Notes under the pieces: model-generated | The model's input: the letters and a program-made list of their open reading frames with translations, nothing else | Databases searched by the model: none | What the model was told of the DNA's origin: nothing | DNA from: Stenotrophomonas maltophilia | GTDB lineage: Bacteria; Pseudomonadota; Gammaproteobacteria; Xanthomonadales; Xanthomonadaceae | Assembly (NCBI RefSeq): GCF_900186865.1 | Contig: NZ_LT906480.1 | Coordinates: 2,498,001 to 2,562,000, forward strand | Length of the DNA stretch: 64,000 nucleotides | Direction of reading: 5' to 3' | Program-made: the position numbers and the translations under genes | Shown here: positions 34,635-42,033 of the stretch, piece after piece | How the letters are laid out: every line of letters starts with the position of its first letter | How positions within the stretch are numbered: position 1 is the first letter of the stretch

Positions 34635-34767
34635 CTACTGCTCAAAAGGTTGGAATTTCCTCAACTATTACGGAGCGGATGGCGGTGGCGCGTGAAGCAG
34701 CTACGGGGCCGGAGCTCGATTCTGGTAGTGTCCGGCCTGGTCATGACCACAGATCTGCAGGAGACGC

Positions 34768-35247
34768 ATGGAGATCCGGCCCGCCCGCGCAGGCGATTTC
34801 GACGTGATGTGGGACATGTTCAAGGAAGCCATTGCGACGCAGGATGCGCTGCCCTTTGCAGGCTCTTTCGCCGTCGAGACGTTTCGCGCGCATTGGTTCC
34901 AGGCCCAGGCGCCTCATGTAGCTGTGCTGGAGGGCCGGGTGGTGGGCATGTACAAGATGGGCCCGAACTTCCCTGATCTGGGGGCGCACGTGGCCAGCGC
35001 CACGTATGTGGTGGATGCGCCGGCACAAGGGCAAGGCGTGGGCCGGGCGCTGGTGGAACACAGCCTGGAGCGGGCGAGGGCGGAAGGATTCCTGGCCATG
35101 CAGTTCAATTACGTGGTCAGTACCAACGGCCCGGCGGTGGCGCTGTACCGGAAGCTGGGGTTCGACGTGGTCGGGACGTTACCGAAGGCGTTCCGGCACG
35201 GTCAGTTGGGGTTGGTCGATGTCTTCGTGATGCACAGGTTCCTGTAG
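34768..35247 (+). CDS. GNAT family N-acetyltransferase
   Basis: 159 residues of the GNAT fold: ATYVVDAPAQGQGVGRALVEHS contains the acetyl-CoA loop Q/R-x-x-G-x-G/A as QGQGVGRA (about 89-96), followed by NGPAVALYRKLGF (about 121-133). The likely acceptor is an amine on a small molecule or protein; unknown. It is converged upon by the histidine kinase gene downstream, with a 22-base gap. Confidence 0.88.
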   Translation: MEIRPARAGDFDVMWDMFKEAIATQDALPFAGSFAVETFRAHWFQAQAPHVAVLEGRVVGMYKMGPNFPDLGAHVASATYVVDAPAQGQGVGRALVEHSLERARAEGFLAMQFNYVVSTNGPAVALYRKLGFDVVGTLPKAFRHGQLGLVDVFVMHRFL

Positions 35248-35269
35248 TGGCGTCGCCGGGCCGGTCGCC

Positions 35270-36388
35270 TCAATCAGCGTTCTTTGGGAGCGTGATGACG
35301 AATGAAGTGCGACCATTCCGCCATCGTCCATGGACCGTGCCGCGGTGCGCGTGGCAGATTTCCCGCACCAGGAACAGGCCGAGGCCCAAGCTTGCGTGTT
35401 CGCCTTGTGACGCGTTGTGCGAGCCTCTGCGCAAGGGATCGAACAGACTGTTGAACGCTTCGTCCGATAGTTCGGCCCCGGTGTTGCTCACCGTGATCAT
35501 GATCTGGTCGACGAGGCCTTCAAGGCTGATCCGCACATCGGTGCCGTGTTCGCCGTACTTTGCAGCGTTGGTCGTGAGGTTGTGAACCGCCTCGCGCAAC
35601 GAAGAGGCATCGAAGCAACCGCGGGCATCGCCTTCAGCCTCATACTTGATGGGGACGTGGGGCGGGGCAGCGCGAAGCAATTCGACTTCCTCGCCAAGCG
35701 ATTGGGCAAGATCGCAGTCCACCGGATGAATGGCCATCCCATCGCCCAGCTTGCTGCGGCTGTAAGCCAGCAGGTCGTCGAGCAGCTTGTTCATGCGCAT
35801 GCTGCCATTGATGATCCGCTCGGCCTGCCTGGACAATGCCGGATCCTGCAGCCCACTGGCCAGAGTGTCCGCCGAGAACATGACCGCTGCCAAAGGACCT
35901 CGGAGATCATGCCCGAGCGCTGCCAGGAAGATCTGCCGCCAGGATTCGACCTCGGCAGAGAACTGAGCAAGGGATTCGGCGACCGCCTGGTCGATGGCCT
36001 CATTGAAACGAAGGATGTCATCGATCGATGAAGTGATCAGCTGCTGGTCGGATGCCCATCGCCGAAGTACCGAGGCCCGGAGTGCTCGATACTCGGCCAC
36101 CATCTGGTTGAGACCAAAGCCGGCGATGGCGCGGGTTCGGCCATGATAGGACGCGGCGGACTCGGGGCCGGGTTTCAACGGTGCAAGCCCGTGGGACTTT
36201 GCGAGCTGCTGGGAGGCTGTCTGCGGCGATCTGAGATCGTCTACAACTGCCTGAAGAATCTGGGGAAGATGATTCCGAAGTTGCTTTGCGCTGAACTCGA
36301 CAGTATCGGGTGCCTGCGTCTCGGCGAATGCCACCGCGTCTTCCAGGATTTCCCGCGCATTCCGTTCGATAAAATCAGCCAGGCGCAT
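35270..36388 (-). CDS. Soluble sensor histidine kinase with RsbRD-like N-terminus
   Basis: 372 residues. An all-helical N-terminal sensor (about 1-140) begins LADFIERNAREILEDA and resembles the RsbT co-antagonist RsbRD N-terminal domain. HisKA has GHDLRGPL (His160), then an ATPase domain (TTNAAKYGEHG, LGLGLFLVREI). No membrane segment. No cognate response regulator is adjacent. Its 5' end lies 170 bases from the dif site and is overlapped (by 14 bases) by the antisense-free tail of the phage repressor ORF that reads out of the prophage. Confidence 0.85.
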   Translation of the reverse strand: MRLADFIERNAREILEDAVAFAETQAPDTVEFSAKQLRNHLPQILQAVVDDLRSPQTASQQLAKSHGLAPLKPGPESAASYHGRTRAIAGFGLNQMVAEYRALRASVLRRWASDQQLITSSIDDILRFNEAIDQAVAESLAQFSAEVESWRQIFLAALGHDLRGPLAAVMFSADTLASGLQDPALSRQAERIINGSMRMNKLLDDLLAYSRSKLGDGMAIHPVDCDLAQSLGEEVELLRAAPPHVPIKYEAEGDARGCFDASSLREAVHNLTTNAAKYGEHGTDVRISLEGLVDQIMITVSNTGAELSDEAFNSLFDPLRRGSHNASQGEHASLGLGLFLVREICHAHRGTVHGRWRNGRTSFVITLPKNAD

Positions 36389-36944
36389 CGCCAAACCCGT
36401 CCTTAAGTGGTGCGTCGAGCCTACACCGGCGGGCCTGCATGCTGGGTGAGAAGTTGGCGCCGTGGAGCCTGGTTCTGCGGGCGTTGGGGGGATTACTTGA
36501 AGGGGAGCAGCTTGCGGCCAGGACTGGACTGGTTGGGTTCGGCTGGGCAGACCTCTTTGTAACATAATATACAGAATGGGTCAGTAGACCCTCGCTAACC
36601 GCCTGATTTTGGGCGGTTTTTGCGTTTCCGATGCTGGGCAACGACAGCGCCACCAGCGCGACGACCGCAGCCGCCGCGCTCAGCCTGTCCAGCATGAGAC
36701 GCCACAAGGCACGCTCGGTCGCAGTCTGCGCGCGTTCCGCGTGGAGCATGGCAATCCACGTGGGCCCATCGAGCTTTGCCAGCGCACACATCTGCGCAAT
36801 TCGCTCATCCGGGATCGGATGGCGGCCATGTCGCCACGAACTGACCATCGCTCGCGTAAGCCCGATCTTCTGCGCCAAAACGTTGTCGGACGGGAAGTTG
36901 CAAGCGGCCTTCACTTTGTCAAGCAGATCGTTGGCGGTATCCAT
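36375..36944 (-). CDS. Phage repressor-like protein whose C-terminus crosses attL
   Basis: 189 residues in the prophage. An N-terminal helix-turn-helix (about 18-45, NVLAQKIGLTRAMVSSW) and a DERIAQMCAL segment place it with DUF3693/Cro-like inovirus regulators; a hydrophobic stretch (about 88-105) follows. Residues 1 to about 126 are phage; the codons after SVYY are host DNA, because the ORF runs through the recombined dif site (36557-36584) and ends at 36375. In the free circular phage the same frame would read into the other phage end and stop after 150 residues, at 42360. The functional part is the N-terminal domain. Confidence 0.7.
   Translation of the reverse strand: MDTANDLLDKVKAACNFPSDNVLAQKIGLTRAMVSSWRHGRHPIPDERIAQMCALAKLDGPTWIAMLHAERAQTATERALWRLMLDRLSAAAAVVALVALSLPSIGNAKTAQNQAVSEGLLTHSVYYVTKRSAQPNPTSPVLAASCSPSSNPPNARRTRLHGANFSPSMQARRCRLDAPLKDGFGDAPG
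36557..36584. other. Left junction of the prophage (attL, hybrid dif site)
   Basis: XerD-type arm TTGTAACATAA (36557-36567, host), central TATACA (36568-36573), and a degenerate XerC-type arm GAATGGGTCAG (36574-36584, phage). The intact arms of a dif site are split between this end and 42425-42452. Confidence 0.88.
36597..36622 (+). terminator. Phage terminator just inside attL
   Basis: Stem AACCGCC/GGCGGTT (36597-36603 with 36612-36618), followed by TTTTTG. In the circular phage this lies just past attP, downstream of the structural genes on the plus strand, and would end their transcript. In the prophage it blocks transcription entering from the host side. Confidence 0.8.
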
Positions 36945-36956
36945 GGTTAGCAATCC

Positions 36957-36985
36957 TTGACAGGGGTGTATGGCAGGACTATACA
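36957..36985 (+). promoter_or_regulatory. Strong phage early promoter with operator
   Basis: Perfect TTGACA (36957-36962), 17-base spacer, TATACA (36980-36985). An inverted repeat TGTAT-N9-ATACA (36967-36985) covers the spacer and -10. It sits between the repressor (minus) and the early genes (plus), so it is the likely target of the repressor. Confidence 0.75.
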
Positions 36986-36992
36986 TGCCTCC

Positions 36993-37013
36993 GTGTTTGG
37001 CGTGGCTAAACAC
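36993..37013. promoter_or_regulatory. Operator-like palindrome downstream of the early promoter
   Basis: GTGTTTGGC-GTG-GCTAAACAC: 8 of 9 arm positions pair. It lies where early transcription starts (about 36992) and could be a second repressor site. Confidence 0.5.
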
Positions 37014-37026
37014 CCCGCCACCGGCA

Positions 37027-37056
37027 CCCCAAGGCCGCTGGCGGGTTGCCTTGGGG
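37027..37056. other. Hairpin in the early leader, candidate packaging or control element
   Basis: CCCCAAGGC...GCCTTGGGG with a 12-base loop, between the early promoter and the first early gene. No U-tract follows. In ssDNA phages such stems serve for packaging or strand-initiation; here this is a guess from position. Confidence 0.45.
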
Positions 37057-37076
37057 CTTGGGGCAGGGGAACAGGG

Positions 37077-37310
37077 ATGATCGATCCGCTCATTACCTTC
37101 GTGCTGCTGGCGGCTATCGTGGCCGTGTCCATTGGCTGCGCAAAGCTCGTTTCGTGGTTGCTCGACCGGCGTGATTACACCGCCTCGCAGCAGTCCCGCG
37201 AAGCCCAGGTCATCGCAATCGCAAAGGCCGAGATTGCCGCTACCAAGCGCGGCGATCTGCTGGGCGCTGCACGCCTCGCCGAACAGCAGGAGTCGCTCTG
37301 TGGCCGGTGA
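37077..37310 (+). CDS. Small phage membrane protein
   Basis: 77 residues: an N-terminal membrane segment (about 4-27, ITFVLLAAIVAVSIGCAKLVSWLL with start at 37077), then a charged helical tail (EAQVIAIAKAEIAATKRGDLL). It is the first gene after the early promoter and overlaps the replication gene by 11 bases. Such genes are regular in Xanthomonadaceae inoviruses, but I know of no function. A purine-rich stretch (GGGGAACAGGG) precedes the ATG. Confidence 0.7.
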   Translation: MIDPLITFVLLAAIVAVSIGCAKLVSWLLDRRDYTASQQSREAQVIAIAKAEIAATKRGDLLGAARLAEQQESLCGR

Positions 37311-38406
37311 TCGCGCGGTGCTGGTCGCGTCGGGACTCCCCTCGTCTAACAGGGGAGTCAGTGAATTCAGGAACCCCGAGGGAACCCTGACGGTCGGCAT
37401 TGACTGGTTCTCCGCCTCTGTAGACATGCTCGCGGTGTTGAACGAGCTGGCATTCCGTGAGGGCGACTCATACGAAGAGATTCGGCAGTGGGTCGATTTC
37501 AGCGCCGACAACGCCCGCGTAGTCGCCCTGCAGATCTTCTGTTGGTTCTTCGCCGGGCTGGGGCTGGAACTGGACGAAGCAGCCGGGGGAGGGCGGTTCT
37601 ACCTGTGGCGCATCAAGATCCTCAACGCTGAAAAGAAGTTCGTTGGAATGATCGAACTTGGCGGCGAGAACTGCCGTCGTGCTGATGGCACCTATACCGC
37701 CCGAATTGAGTTGACCGGCGATGGATGTAGGGCAGTAGCAGCAGCGCGCTGCGGCCATGCGCAGCGGTGGCTGGAGCTTCGAGCGAAGCTCGAAAGCTGC
37801 GGCGGCAGAATCACCCGTGTTGACGTGTGCGCCGATGATCTTGTGGGCAACTACCCCTTGCGTCTGGCACAGAAGTGGTACGCCCAGGGCGAGTTCGACA
37901 ACCGTGGTCAGCGCCCCAAGGCACAGCTGGTTCACGACTACGACAGCGGTGACGGCAAGACCCTCTACGTGGGCGGCAAGAAGTCGGAAAAGCAGCTGCG
38001 CGTCTACGAGAAGGGCAGGGAGCAGGGCGACAAGTTGTCACCATGGGTTCGCTATGAGGCCCAGTTCCGCGCATCTAACCGCAAGGAACTGCCGCTCGAC
38101 ATTCTGCGCGACCCGGCCTCTTACCTGCTCGGCGCGTATCCAGTTCTGTGCTTCCTGCGCTGCGTTGCCACACGCATTGAGATCACGAAAGCCGCCGTTG
38201 AGGCGACGTGGAAGAGCGTTCGTCGCCACATCCGCCGCCAGTACGGCGCGGCACTGAATTTCATTTCCAAGAACTGCCCGGACGATCAGTCACTGCGGGC
38301 GGTAATCGATTCCTGCACTTCGCCATCGCTGCCGAAGTGGGTCACAGGTGACACAGCAGCGCACTGGCCCGAAATCGCGGCCGTACAACCAACCTCCAAG
38401 GGGTAA
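37300..38406 (+). CDS. Phage replication initiation protein (pII-like, Rep_trans family)
   Basis: 368 residues from GTG 37300 (AGGAG at 37288-37292). It has the replication-initiation-factor pattern of inoviruses: TVGIDWFSASVD (about 30-41), ARIELTGDGCRAV, RITRVDVCADDLVG (about 171-184, the metal/acidic motif), TLYVGGKKSEKQLRVYEKG (split here), and WVRYEAQFR (about 248-256). It nicks the plus-strand origin to start rolling-circle replication. The frame is open upstream to 37132 but overlaps the membrane protein, so the coupled GTG start is preferred. Confidence 0.9.
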   Translation: MAGDRAVLVASGLPSSNRGVSEFRNPEGTLTVGIDWFSASVDMLAVLNELAFREGDSYEEIRQWVDFSADNARVVALQIFCWFFAGLGLELDEAAGGGRFYLWRIKILNAEKKFVGMIELGGENCRRADGTYTARIELTGDGCRAVAAARCGHAQRWLELRAKLESCGGRITRVDVCADDLVGNYPLRLAQKWYAQGEFDNRGQRPKAQLVHDYDSGDGKTLYVGGKKSEKQLRVYEKGREQGDKLSPWVRYEAQFRASNRKELPLDILRDPASYLLGAYPVLCFLRCVATRIEITKAAVEATWKSVRRHIRRQYGAALNFISKNCPDDQSLRAVIDSCTSPSLPKWVTGDTAAHWPEIAAVQPTSKG

Positions 38407-38410
38407 CGAA

Positions 38411-38710
38411 ATGATTAAGGTCACCGTACTGGATTCGCAGATCAACGAGCGTGGCGGCAGCTTCACCAACGACCGCAACGAGAACGTCGAGTTCACCACC
38501 CGCAAGCAGCGCGGCAAGCTGGAAGCGGATGGCTTTGCATATCCGTTCGACGTGCGCCTGGACAAGGGCCAGCCCGGCTATCAGGCGGGCGAATACGAGC
38601 TGGATGTTCCGGCCATGCTGCAGGTCAATAAGGGCGTTGCAACCCTGAGCAAGTTCACCGTGCTGCGCCCGCTGCAGAAGGCTGCACCGCGCCCGGCGGC
38701 GCAGGCCTAA
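38411..38710 (+). CDS. ssDNA-binding protein (pV-like)
   Basis: 99 residues. Its size, position just after the replication gene, and beta-rich N-terminus (MIKVTVLDSQINERGGSF) match inoviral helix-destabilising proteins (gene V type), which coat new single strands before assembly. The C-terminus is Ala/Pro-rich (APRPAAQA), as in this group. AAGGGG (38397-38402) lies 8 bases before ATG 38411. Confidence 0.8.
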   Translation: MIKVTVLDSQINERGGSFTNDRNENVEFTTRKQRGKLEADGFAYPFDVRLDKGQPGYQAGEYELDVPAMLQVNKGVATLSKFTVLRPLQKAAPRPAAQA

Positions 38711-38713
38711 GTC

Positions 38714-38905
38714 ATGGCGCGGTACGTCTACGAGTGCCTGCAATTCAACGAACAGACCGGCACCTGTGAGCAGGCTGGATTCGTGCCGCGCACCGATATT
38801 CCCGCACTTTCCACTGCCGAAGTGTCGGGGCTATTGTCCATGGTCGCAGTGTGTTTCGCCGTGGCCTGGGCATACAAGCAACTAGGCAGAACCATCCGTT
38901 CTTAA
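38714..38905 (+). CDS. Small phage membrane protein, probable minor coat protein
   Basis: 63 residues: a hydrophilic N-terminus with two cysteines (ECLQFNEQTGTC), then one membrane segment (about 40-57, LLSMVAVCFAVAWAYKQL). It lies between the ssDNA-binding protein and the major coat protein, the place of pVII/pIX-type minor coat proteins. The function is inferred from position. Confidence 0.7.
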   Translation: MARYVYECLQFNEQTGTCEQAGFVPRTDIPALSTAEVSGLLSMVAVCFAVAWAYKQLGRTIRS

Positions 38906-38927
38906 CTACCTAGCAAGGGGAAACAAC

Positions 38928-39062
38928 ATGTTGAGTGCATCTGAGGCCCTCGAGATTCTGGCCGGTCTCTCGGCAACCATCGGCCTGATCGGCGCGGCCA
39001 AGCTGGCACCGGCCGCAATCTCGGTCGGCTTCAAGTGGATCAAGGGCGCGATCTTCGGTTGA
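38928..39062 (+). CDS. Major coat protein (pVIII-like), 44 residues
   Basis: Short ORF starting MLSASEALEILAGL and ending FKWIKGAIFG. It has an acidic N-terminus, a hydrophobic core (about 10-32) and a basic C-terminal KWIKG that would contact phage DNA. It lacks a signal peptide, as I recall for phage Lf. AAGGGG (38915-38920) lies 7 bases upstream. An intrinsic terminator follows 13 bases after the stop, the usual arrangement for a highly expressed gVIII. Confidence 0.85.
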   Translation: MLSASEALEILAGLSATIGLIGAAKLAPAAISVGFKWIKGAIFG

Positions 39063-39075
39063 TCGCAGTAACACC

Positions 39076-39100
39076 GGGGCCGGGCAATCCGGCCCCTTTC
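39076..39100 (+). terminator. Terminator after the major coat gene
   Basis: Stem GGGGCCGG/CCGGCCCC (39076-39083 with 39089-39096), then TTTCT. It separates early/coat expression from the pIII-Zot genes. Confidence 0.85.
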
Positions 39101-39115
39101 TATGGGGGATTGGTG

Positions 39116-39178
39116 ATGCTCGGTCTATTCGTTCTCTGCGTCGGCAGTGCCGCGCTCTACATCGCATTCGGCGACTGA
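39116..39178 (+). CDS. 20-residue hydrophobic protein, probable minor coat protein
   Basis: MLGLFVLCVGSAALYIAFGD then TGA. The whole sequence is one membrane helix. GGGGG lies before ATG 39116, and pIII starts three bases after the stop. Size and place match the tiny tip proteins (pVII/pIX type) of inoviruses. Confidence 0.55.
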   Translation: MLGLFVLCVGSAALYIAFGD

Positions 39179-39181
39179 TCG

Positions 39182-40135
39182 ATGCGCATCGTTTTGGCAC
39201 TTCTAATCGGGATGCTCTACAGCTTCACTGCGTTGGCGCAGTCAACAAGCTGCTCCCCTAGCGCTTCCGTTGTTTCAGATTCTTGTCCTGATGAGGGCGC
39301 CGCTTATAGCGCTGCATGGGCCGCGGCCCAAGAACAGGTTGGCATATCTAATCTGAAGCCAGGGCTCCGCTGGTGCGCACACGTAGAGGCTGATGGGTCA
39401 GAGAGTTACGTGGGCTATGTCAGTTACTGTACAAATCCCATTGGCCGATCATCGTCAAAATACCGTAGTTTCAAGGTCAAATGCAGCGCACGCCCTGAAG
39501 AGCTTGGTTGGGAGGGCGGAAGCACTGCTGCGTCGGTTAATGCTTGCCATAAGGGTTGCATGTACTCCAGCTCACTCGATCCGGCTGGTGTGGCCGGTTT
39601 CAGCTACACGCCCACCGGGGGTACCTGCACGGAATCTGACGCGCCTGAGCCTAAGCCCGCTGGCGACGGCGGTGGCGATGATGGTGGCGGCACTGGTGGG
39701 GAGACGGGTGGAGGTGATGGCGATGGCGGCGGGGATGGTGGCGGTGATGGCGATGGAGGCGGTGACGGTGGTGGTGACGGCGGTGGCGATGGCGATGGCG
39801 GTGGTAGCGGTGATGGCGATGGTGATGGTGATGGCGATGGCGATGGCGATGGTGAGAATCCCAGCCTTCCTGAGAATCCTACGTATCCCGGCGACGTGCC
39901 GATGCCCTACATGGATCCACCGATCCCAAGCAGCTACCTCGGCCAGTGGTCTAGCGGCCTAGGCAACGGCTCCTGCCCCTCGGCGAAAGTTGTGTCAGTG
40001 GCAGTGGGCGGCTTTGCTACCAGCATCAATTTCGAGTTCAAACCGCTCTGCGATTTCGCACTGATGATCAGGGGCCTTGTGATCGCCTGTGCAGGTATCG
40101 CAGCGGCCTACATCGTTTCGGGAGTGCGCAAATAA
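39182..40135 (+). CDS. Adsorption protein pIII-like
   Basis: 317 residues: a signal peptide (1-19, ending ALA); a Cys-rich N-terminal receptor-binding domain (about 20-155, eight or more cysteines); a Gly/Asp linker (about 158-225) made of GGGDGD-type repeats; a short C-terminal domain with two cysteines; and a C-terminal membrane anchor (about 295-313). This is the architecture of inoviral attachment proteins, which bind pili and a TolA-like coreceptor. Codon use in the N-terminal domain is visibly lower in GC than in the flanking genes. Its TAA overlaps the next ATG. Confidence 0.88.
   Translation: MRIVLALLIGMLYSFTALAQSTSCSPSASVVSDSCPDEGAAYSAAWAAAQEQVGISNLKPGLRWCAHVEADGSESYVGYVSYCTNPIGRSSSKYRSFKVKCSARPEELGWEGGSTAASVNACHKGCMYSSSLDPAGVAGFSYTPTGGTCTESDAPEPKPAGDGGGDDGGGTGGETGGGDGDGGGDGGGDGDGGGDGGGDGGGDGDGGGSGDGDGDGDGDGDGDGENPSLPENPTYPGDVPMPYMDPPIPSSYLGQWSSGLGNGSCPSAKVVSVAVGGFATSINFEFKPLCDFALMIRGLVIACAGIAAAYIVSGVRK
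39659..39855 (+). repeat. Tandem GGTGGCGATGGC-type repeats coding the pIII linker
   Basis: Imperfect 6- to 12-base units (GGCGAT, GGTGGC, GATGGT) repeated some 30 times code for alternating Gly and Asp. The tract may expand and contract by slippage, changing linker length. Confidence 0.85.
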
Positions 40136-40419
40136 TGCCTTGGTTAGCCGCGTTCCTCGTTCAACTCCTGGGCAACTCTCTGGCCCGCGTCCTCACTGGC
40201 GCGGGGCTTGGCCTCGCTACTGGTGCAGCGCTGCTGCCACTGGTCAAAGGCGCCCTCAATCTCATCACTCAGAAATGGTCTGGCATTGCCGCCGATCTGG
40301 CTAACGTCATGCTGATGGCCGGGGCAGGGGAGGCAATCACCCTCATCGGCTCTGCCATCGTTACGCGGGTCGTGATCGACGCAGGCAAGGTCGCCGTACA
40401 GAAGGCAGCGTCCAAATGA
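40135..40419 (+). CDS. DUF2523 family minor coat protein (pVI-like)
   Basis: 94 residues, three hydrophobic stretches (about 2-20, 22-40, 55-80). It lies between pIII and Zot in the gVI position and fits DUF2523. pVI-type proteins cap the virion end with pIII. ATG 40135 overlaps the pIII stop (TAATG) and the stop overlaps the Zot start. Confidence 0.85.
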   Translation: MPWLAAFLVQLLGNSLARVLTGAGLGLATGAALLPLVKGALNLITQKWSGIAADLANVMLMAGAGEAITLIGSAIVTRVVIDAGKVAVQKAASK

Positions 40420-41633
40420 TGTATCTGATTTCCGGGCAACCCGGCAATGGCAAAACACTGCGCGCCATGTCGATGGCGCAGGAGTTCTACGAGCAGAACC
40501 AGCAGCAGGTGAAGGACGGCAGCGCACCGCCGCGGCGCTTCTTTACCAATATCGCCGGGGCTACGGCCGAAGAGAACCCGAGCGCATTCCCATGGCTCGA
40601 AAAGCTGCCAGAACACAATGACTGGACCCAGCTTCCTGATGGTTCATTCGTGCTGTACGACGAAGCCCATTCCGATGGCAATACTCAGGGGCTGGAGCGC
40701 TATGGCAGGCTGTTCCCGTCCACCGGCAAGCCGGGTGAATCGGAAGACCCACGCATTCGCTCGATGTCCACGCACCGGCATCGCGGTTTCGATCTGGTGT
40801 TCGTCACTCAGTGGCCGAGCAAGATTCATCACCAGGTGCGCAGCCTAATTGGCTCGCATACCCACATGAATCGTACGTTTGGCATGCAGCGAGCTGGTGT
40901 CCTCACGTGGTCCCGCGTGCAGGCCGATCCCTACGATGAGCGGGTGCGCGATAAGGCTGAAGAAGAGATATGGGCCTACCCGAAGGCGCTCTATGAGCGC
41001 TATCGCAGCGCCACGCTGCATACGGCAAGCCACAAGTTCAAGGTGCCCAAGCGCGTTTGGCAGGGCCTGTCGATGACTGTGGCCCTGATATTCGGCGTGT
41101 GGCTGGTCTGGCTCTTCATCGTCAAACCCTTGCCCGAAACCAGCAAGAAGGAAGAGCAGGGGGCCGGGGCTTTGCCGGCCGTCAGTGCCCTGGCGCCCTT
41201 GGGCGCGGGCATGGCGGCGGCCCGGCCCCTCACCCGCGAAGAGTACGTGGAGAAGCACAAGCCACGGGTCGAGTTTCAGCCGTGGTCCGCCCCCGCCTTT
41301 GATGACCGCACCGTGCAATCGCAGCCCGAGCTGTACTGCATGGCCTCCGGCACCACTGAGCAAGACACCACCTGCACGTGCGTAACGGAGCAGGGCACCA
41401 AGGCAAAGATTTCGATACCGGTATGCGTGGCGATCGCACGCGATGGACCGGCCTACAACCCGTATCGAGCGCCGCGACAGGAGACCGAACCGGCGCGGGA
41501 TGAACCTGCCCGAGCCATCGCTCAGTCCGGGCCAACTGGTTCCCATGAGCCTTCGCCTCACTCGCTCGTTGAGGTCGGGAAACGCCCGATGGGCACGTTC
41601 CCTGAGACGCCGCCTTACCCGGCCAGCTTCTGA
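40416..41633 (+). CDS. zot: Zot-like assembly ATPase (pI)
   Basis: 405 residues. Walker A GQPGNGKT (7-14) and Walker B-like SFVLYDEAH (about 77-85) lie in the cytoplasmic N-terminal domain (about 1-195). A membrane segment (about 216-233, MTVALIFGVWLVWLFIV) follows, then a periplasmic C-terminal part with four cysteines (CMASGTTEQDTTCTC). This is the Zot/pI family that drives filamentous phage extrusion. The start ATGATG overlaps the DUF2523 stop. Confidence 0.92.
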   Translation: MMYLISGQPGNGKTLRAMSMAQEFYEQNQQQVKDGSAPPRRFFTNIAGATAEENPSAFPWLEKLPEHNDWTQLPDGSFVLYDEAHSDGNTQGLERYGRLFPSTGKPGESEDPRIRSMSTHRHRGFDLVFVTQWPSKIHHQVRSLIGSHTHMNRTFGMQRAGVLTWSRVQADPYDERVRDKAEEEIWAYPKALYERYRSATLHTASHKFKVPKRVWQGLSMTVALIFGVWLVWLFIVKPLPETSKKEEQGAGALPAVSALAPLGAGMAAARPLTREEYVEKHKPRVEFQPWSAPAFDDRTVQSQPELYCMASGTTEQDTTCTCVTEQGTKAKISIPVCVAIARDGPAYNPYRAPRQETEPARDEPARAIAQSGPTGSHEPSPHSLVEVGKRPMGTFPETPPYPASF

Positions 41634-41646
41634 TTTTCGTGATGCG

Positions 41647-41964
41647 TCACGGGGTGCAGGATGAAGAAACCTGCACCCATCCATTTTCCACGCGCCGGAA
41701 CGTCTGCCCGTTGATGCAGCGATGACCCGGCGCAAGTTCCTTGGGCTTTGCTTCTCGTTCTGCGGCCTCGCGCTTGTTGCGCACTTCGGCCATGGGGACT
41801 TCCGGATACATCTGACGCGCGAGGGCCTCACCGGCACGCTCTTGTTGTTTCATCGCTGCGTGTCCGGCAACCCCCAGGACACCGCACGTTGCCAAGAGCA
41901 ATGCGCTGCCGCCCAAGAACACGCCGAGCGCCACTTTCCATACCAATCCCGTCGAACTCGCCAT
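41647..41964 (-). CDS. Phage membrane protein on the reverse strand
   Basis: 105 residues: one N-terminal membrane segment (about 8-34, VWKVALGVFLGGSALLLATCGV and beyond), a helical basic middle (MKQQERAGEALARQMYPEV), then two cysteines near the C-terminus (HRCINGQTFRRVENGWVQV). It converges with zot (13-base gap). Similar genes are common beside zot in Xanthomonadaceae inoviruses; role unknown. Confidence 0.7.
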   Translation of the reverse strand: MASSTGLVWKVALGVFLGGSALLLATCGVLGVAGHAAMKQQERAGEALARQMYPEVPMAEVRNKREAAEREAKPKELAPGHRCINGQTFRRVENGWVQVSSSCTP

Positions 41965-42033
41965 CTATGGCACCCCCAAGCAATCCGGCAGCCATTCTAA
42001 GGGGTGTAGGGGCAGCGCCCCTACGGAAGCGCC

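Noticed and set aside
36957..37076. Upstream extension of the small phage membrane protein
   Set aside because: It would start within the early promoter and run through the operator; ATG 37077 fits a short membrane protein better.
42006..42024. GTAGGGGC-AGC-GCCCCTAC stem after the DUF3653 gene as a SMAG element or terminator
   Set aside because: It begins with GTAG but lies in phage DNA, lacks a U-tract on the minus strand, and a phage origin or packaging role is as likely; no type could be supported.
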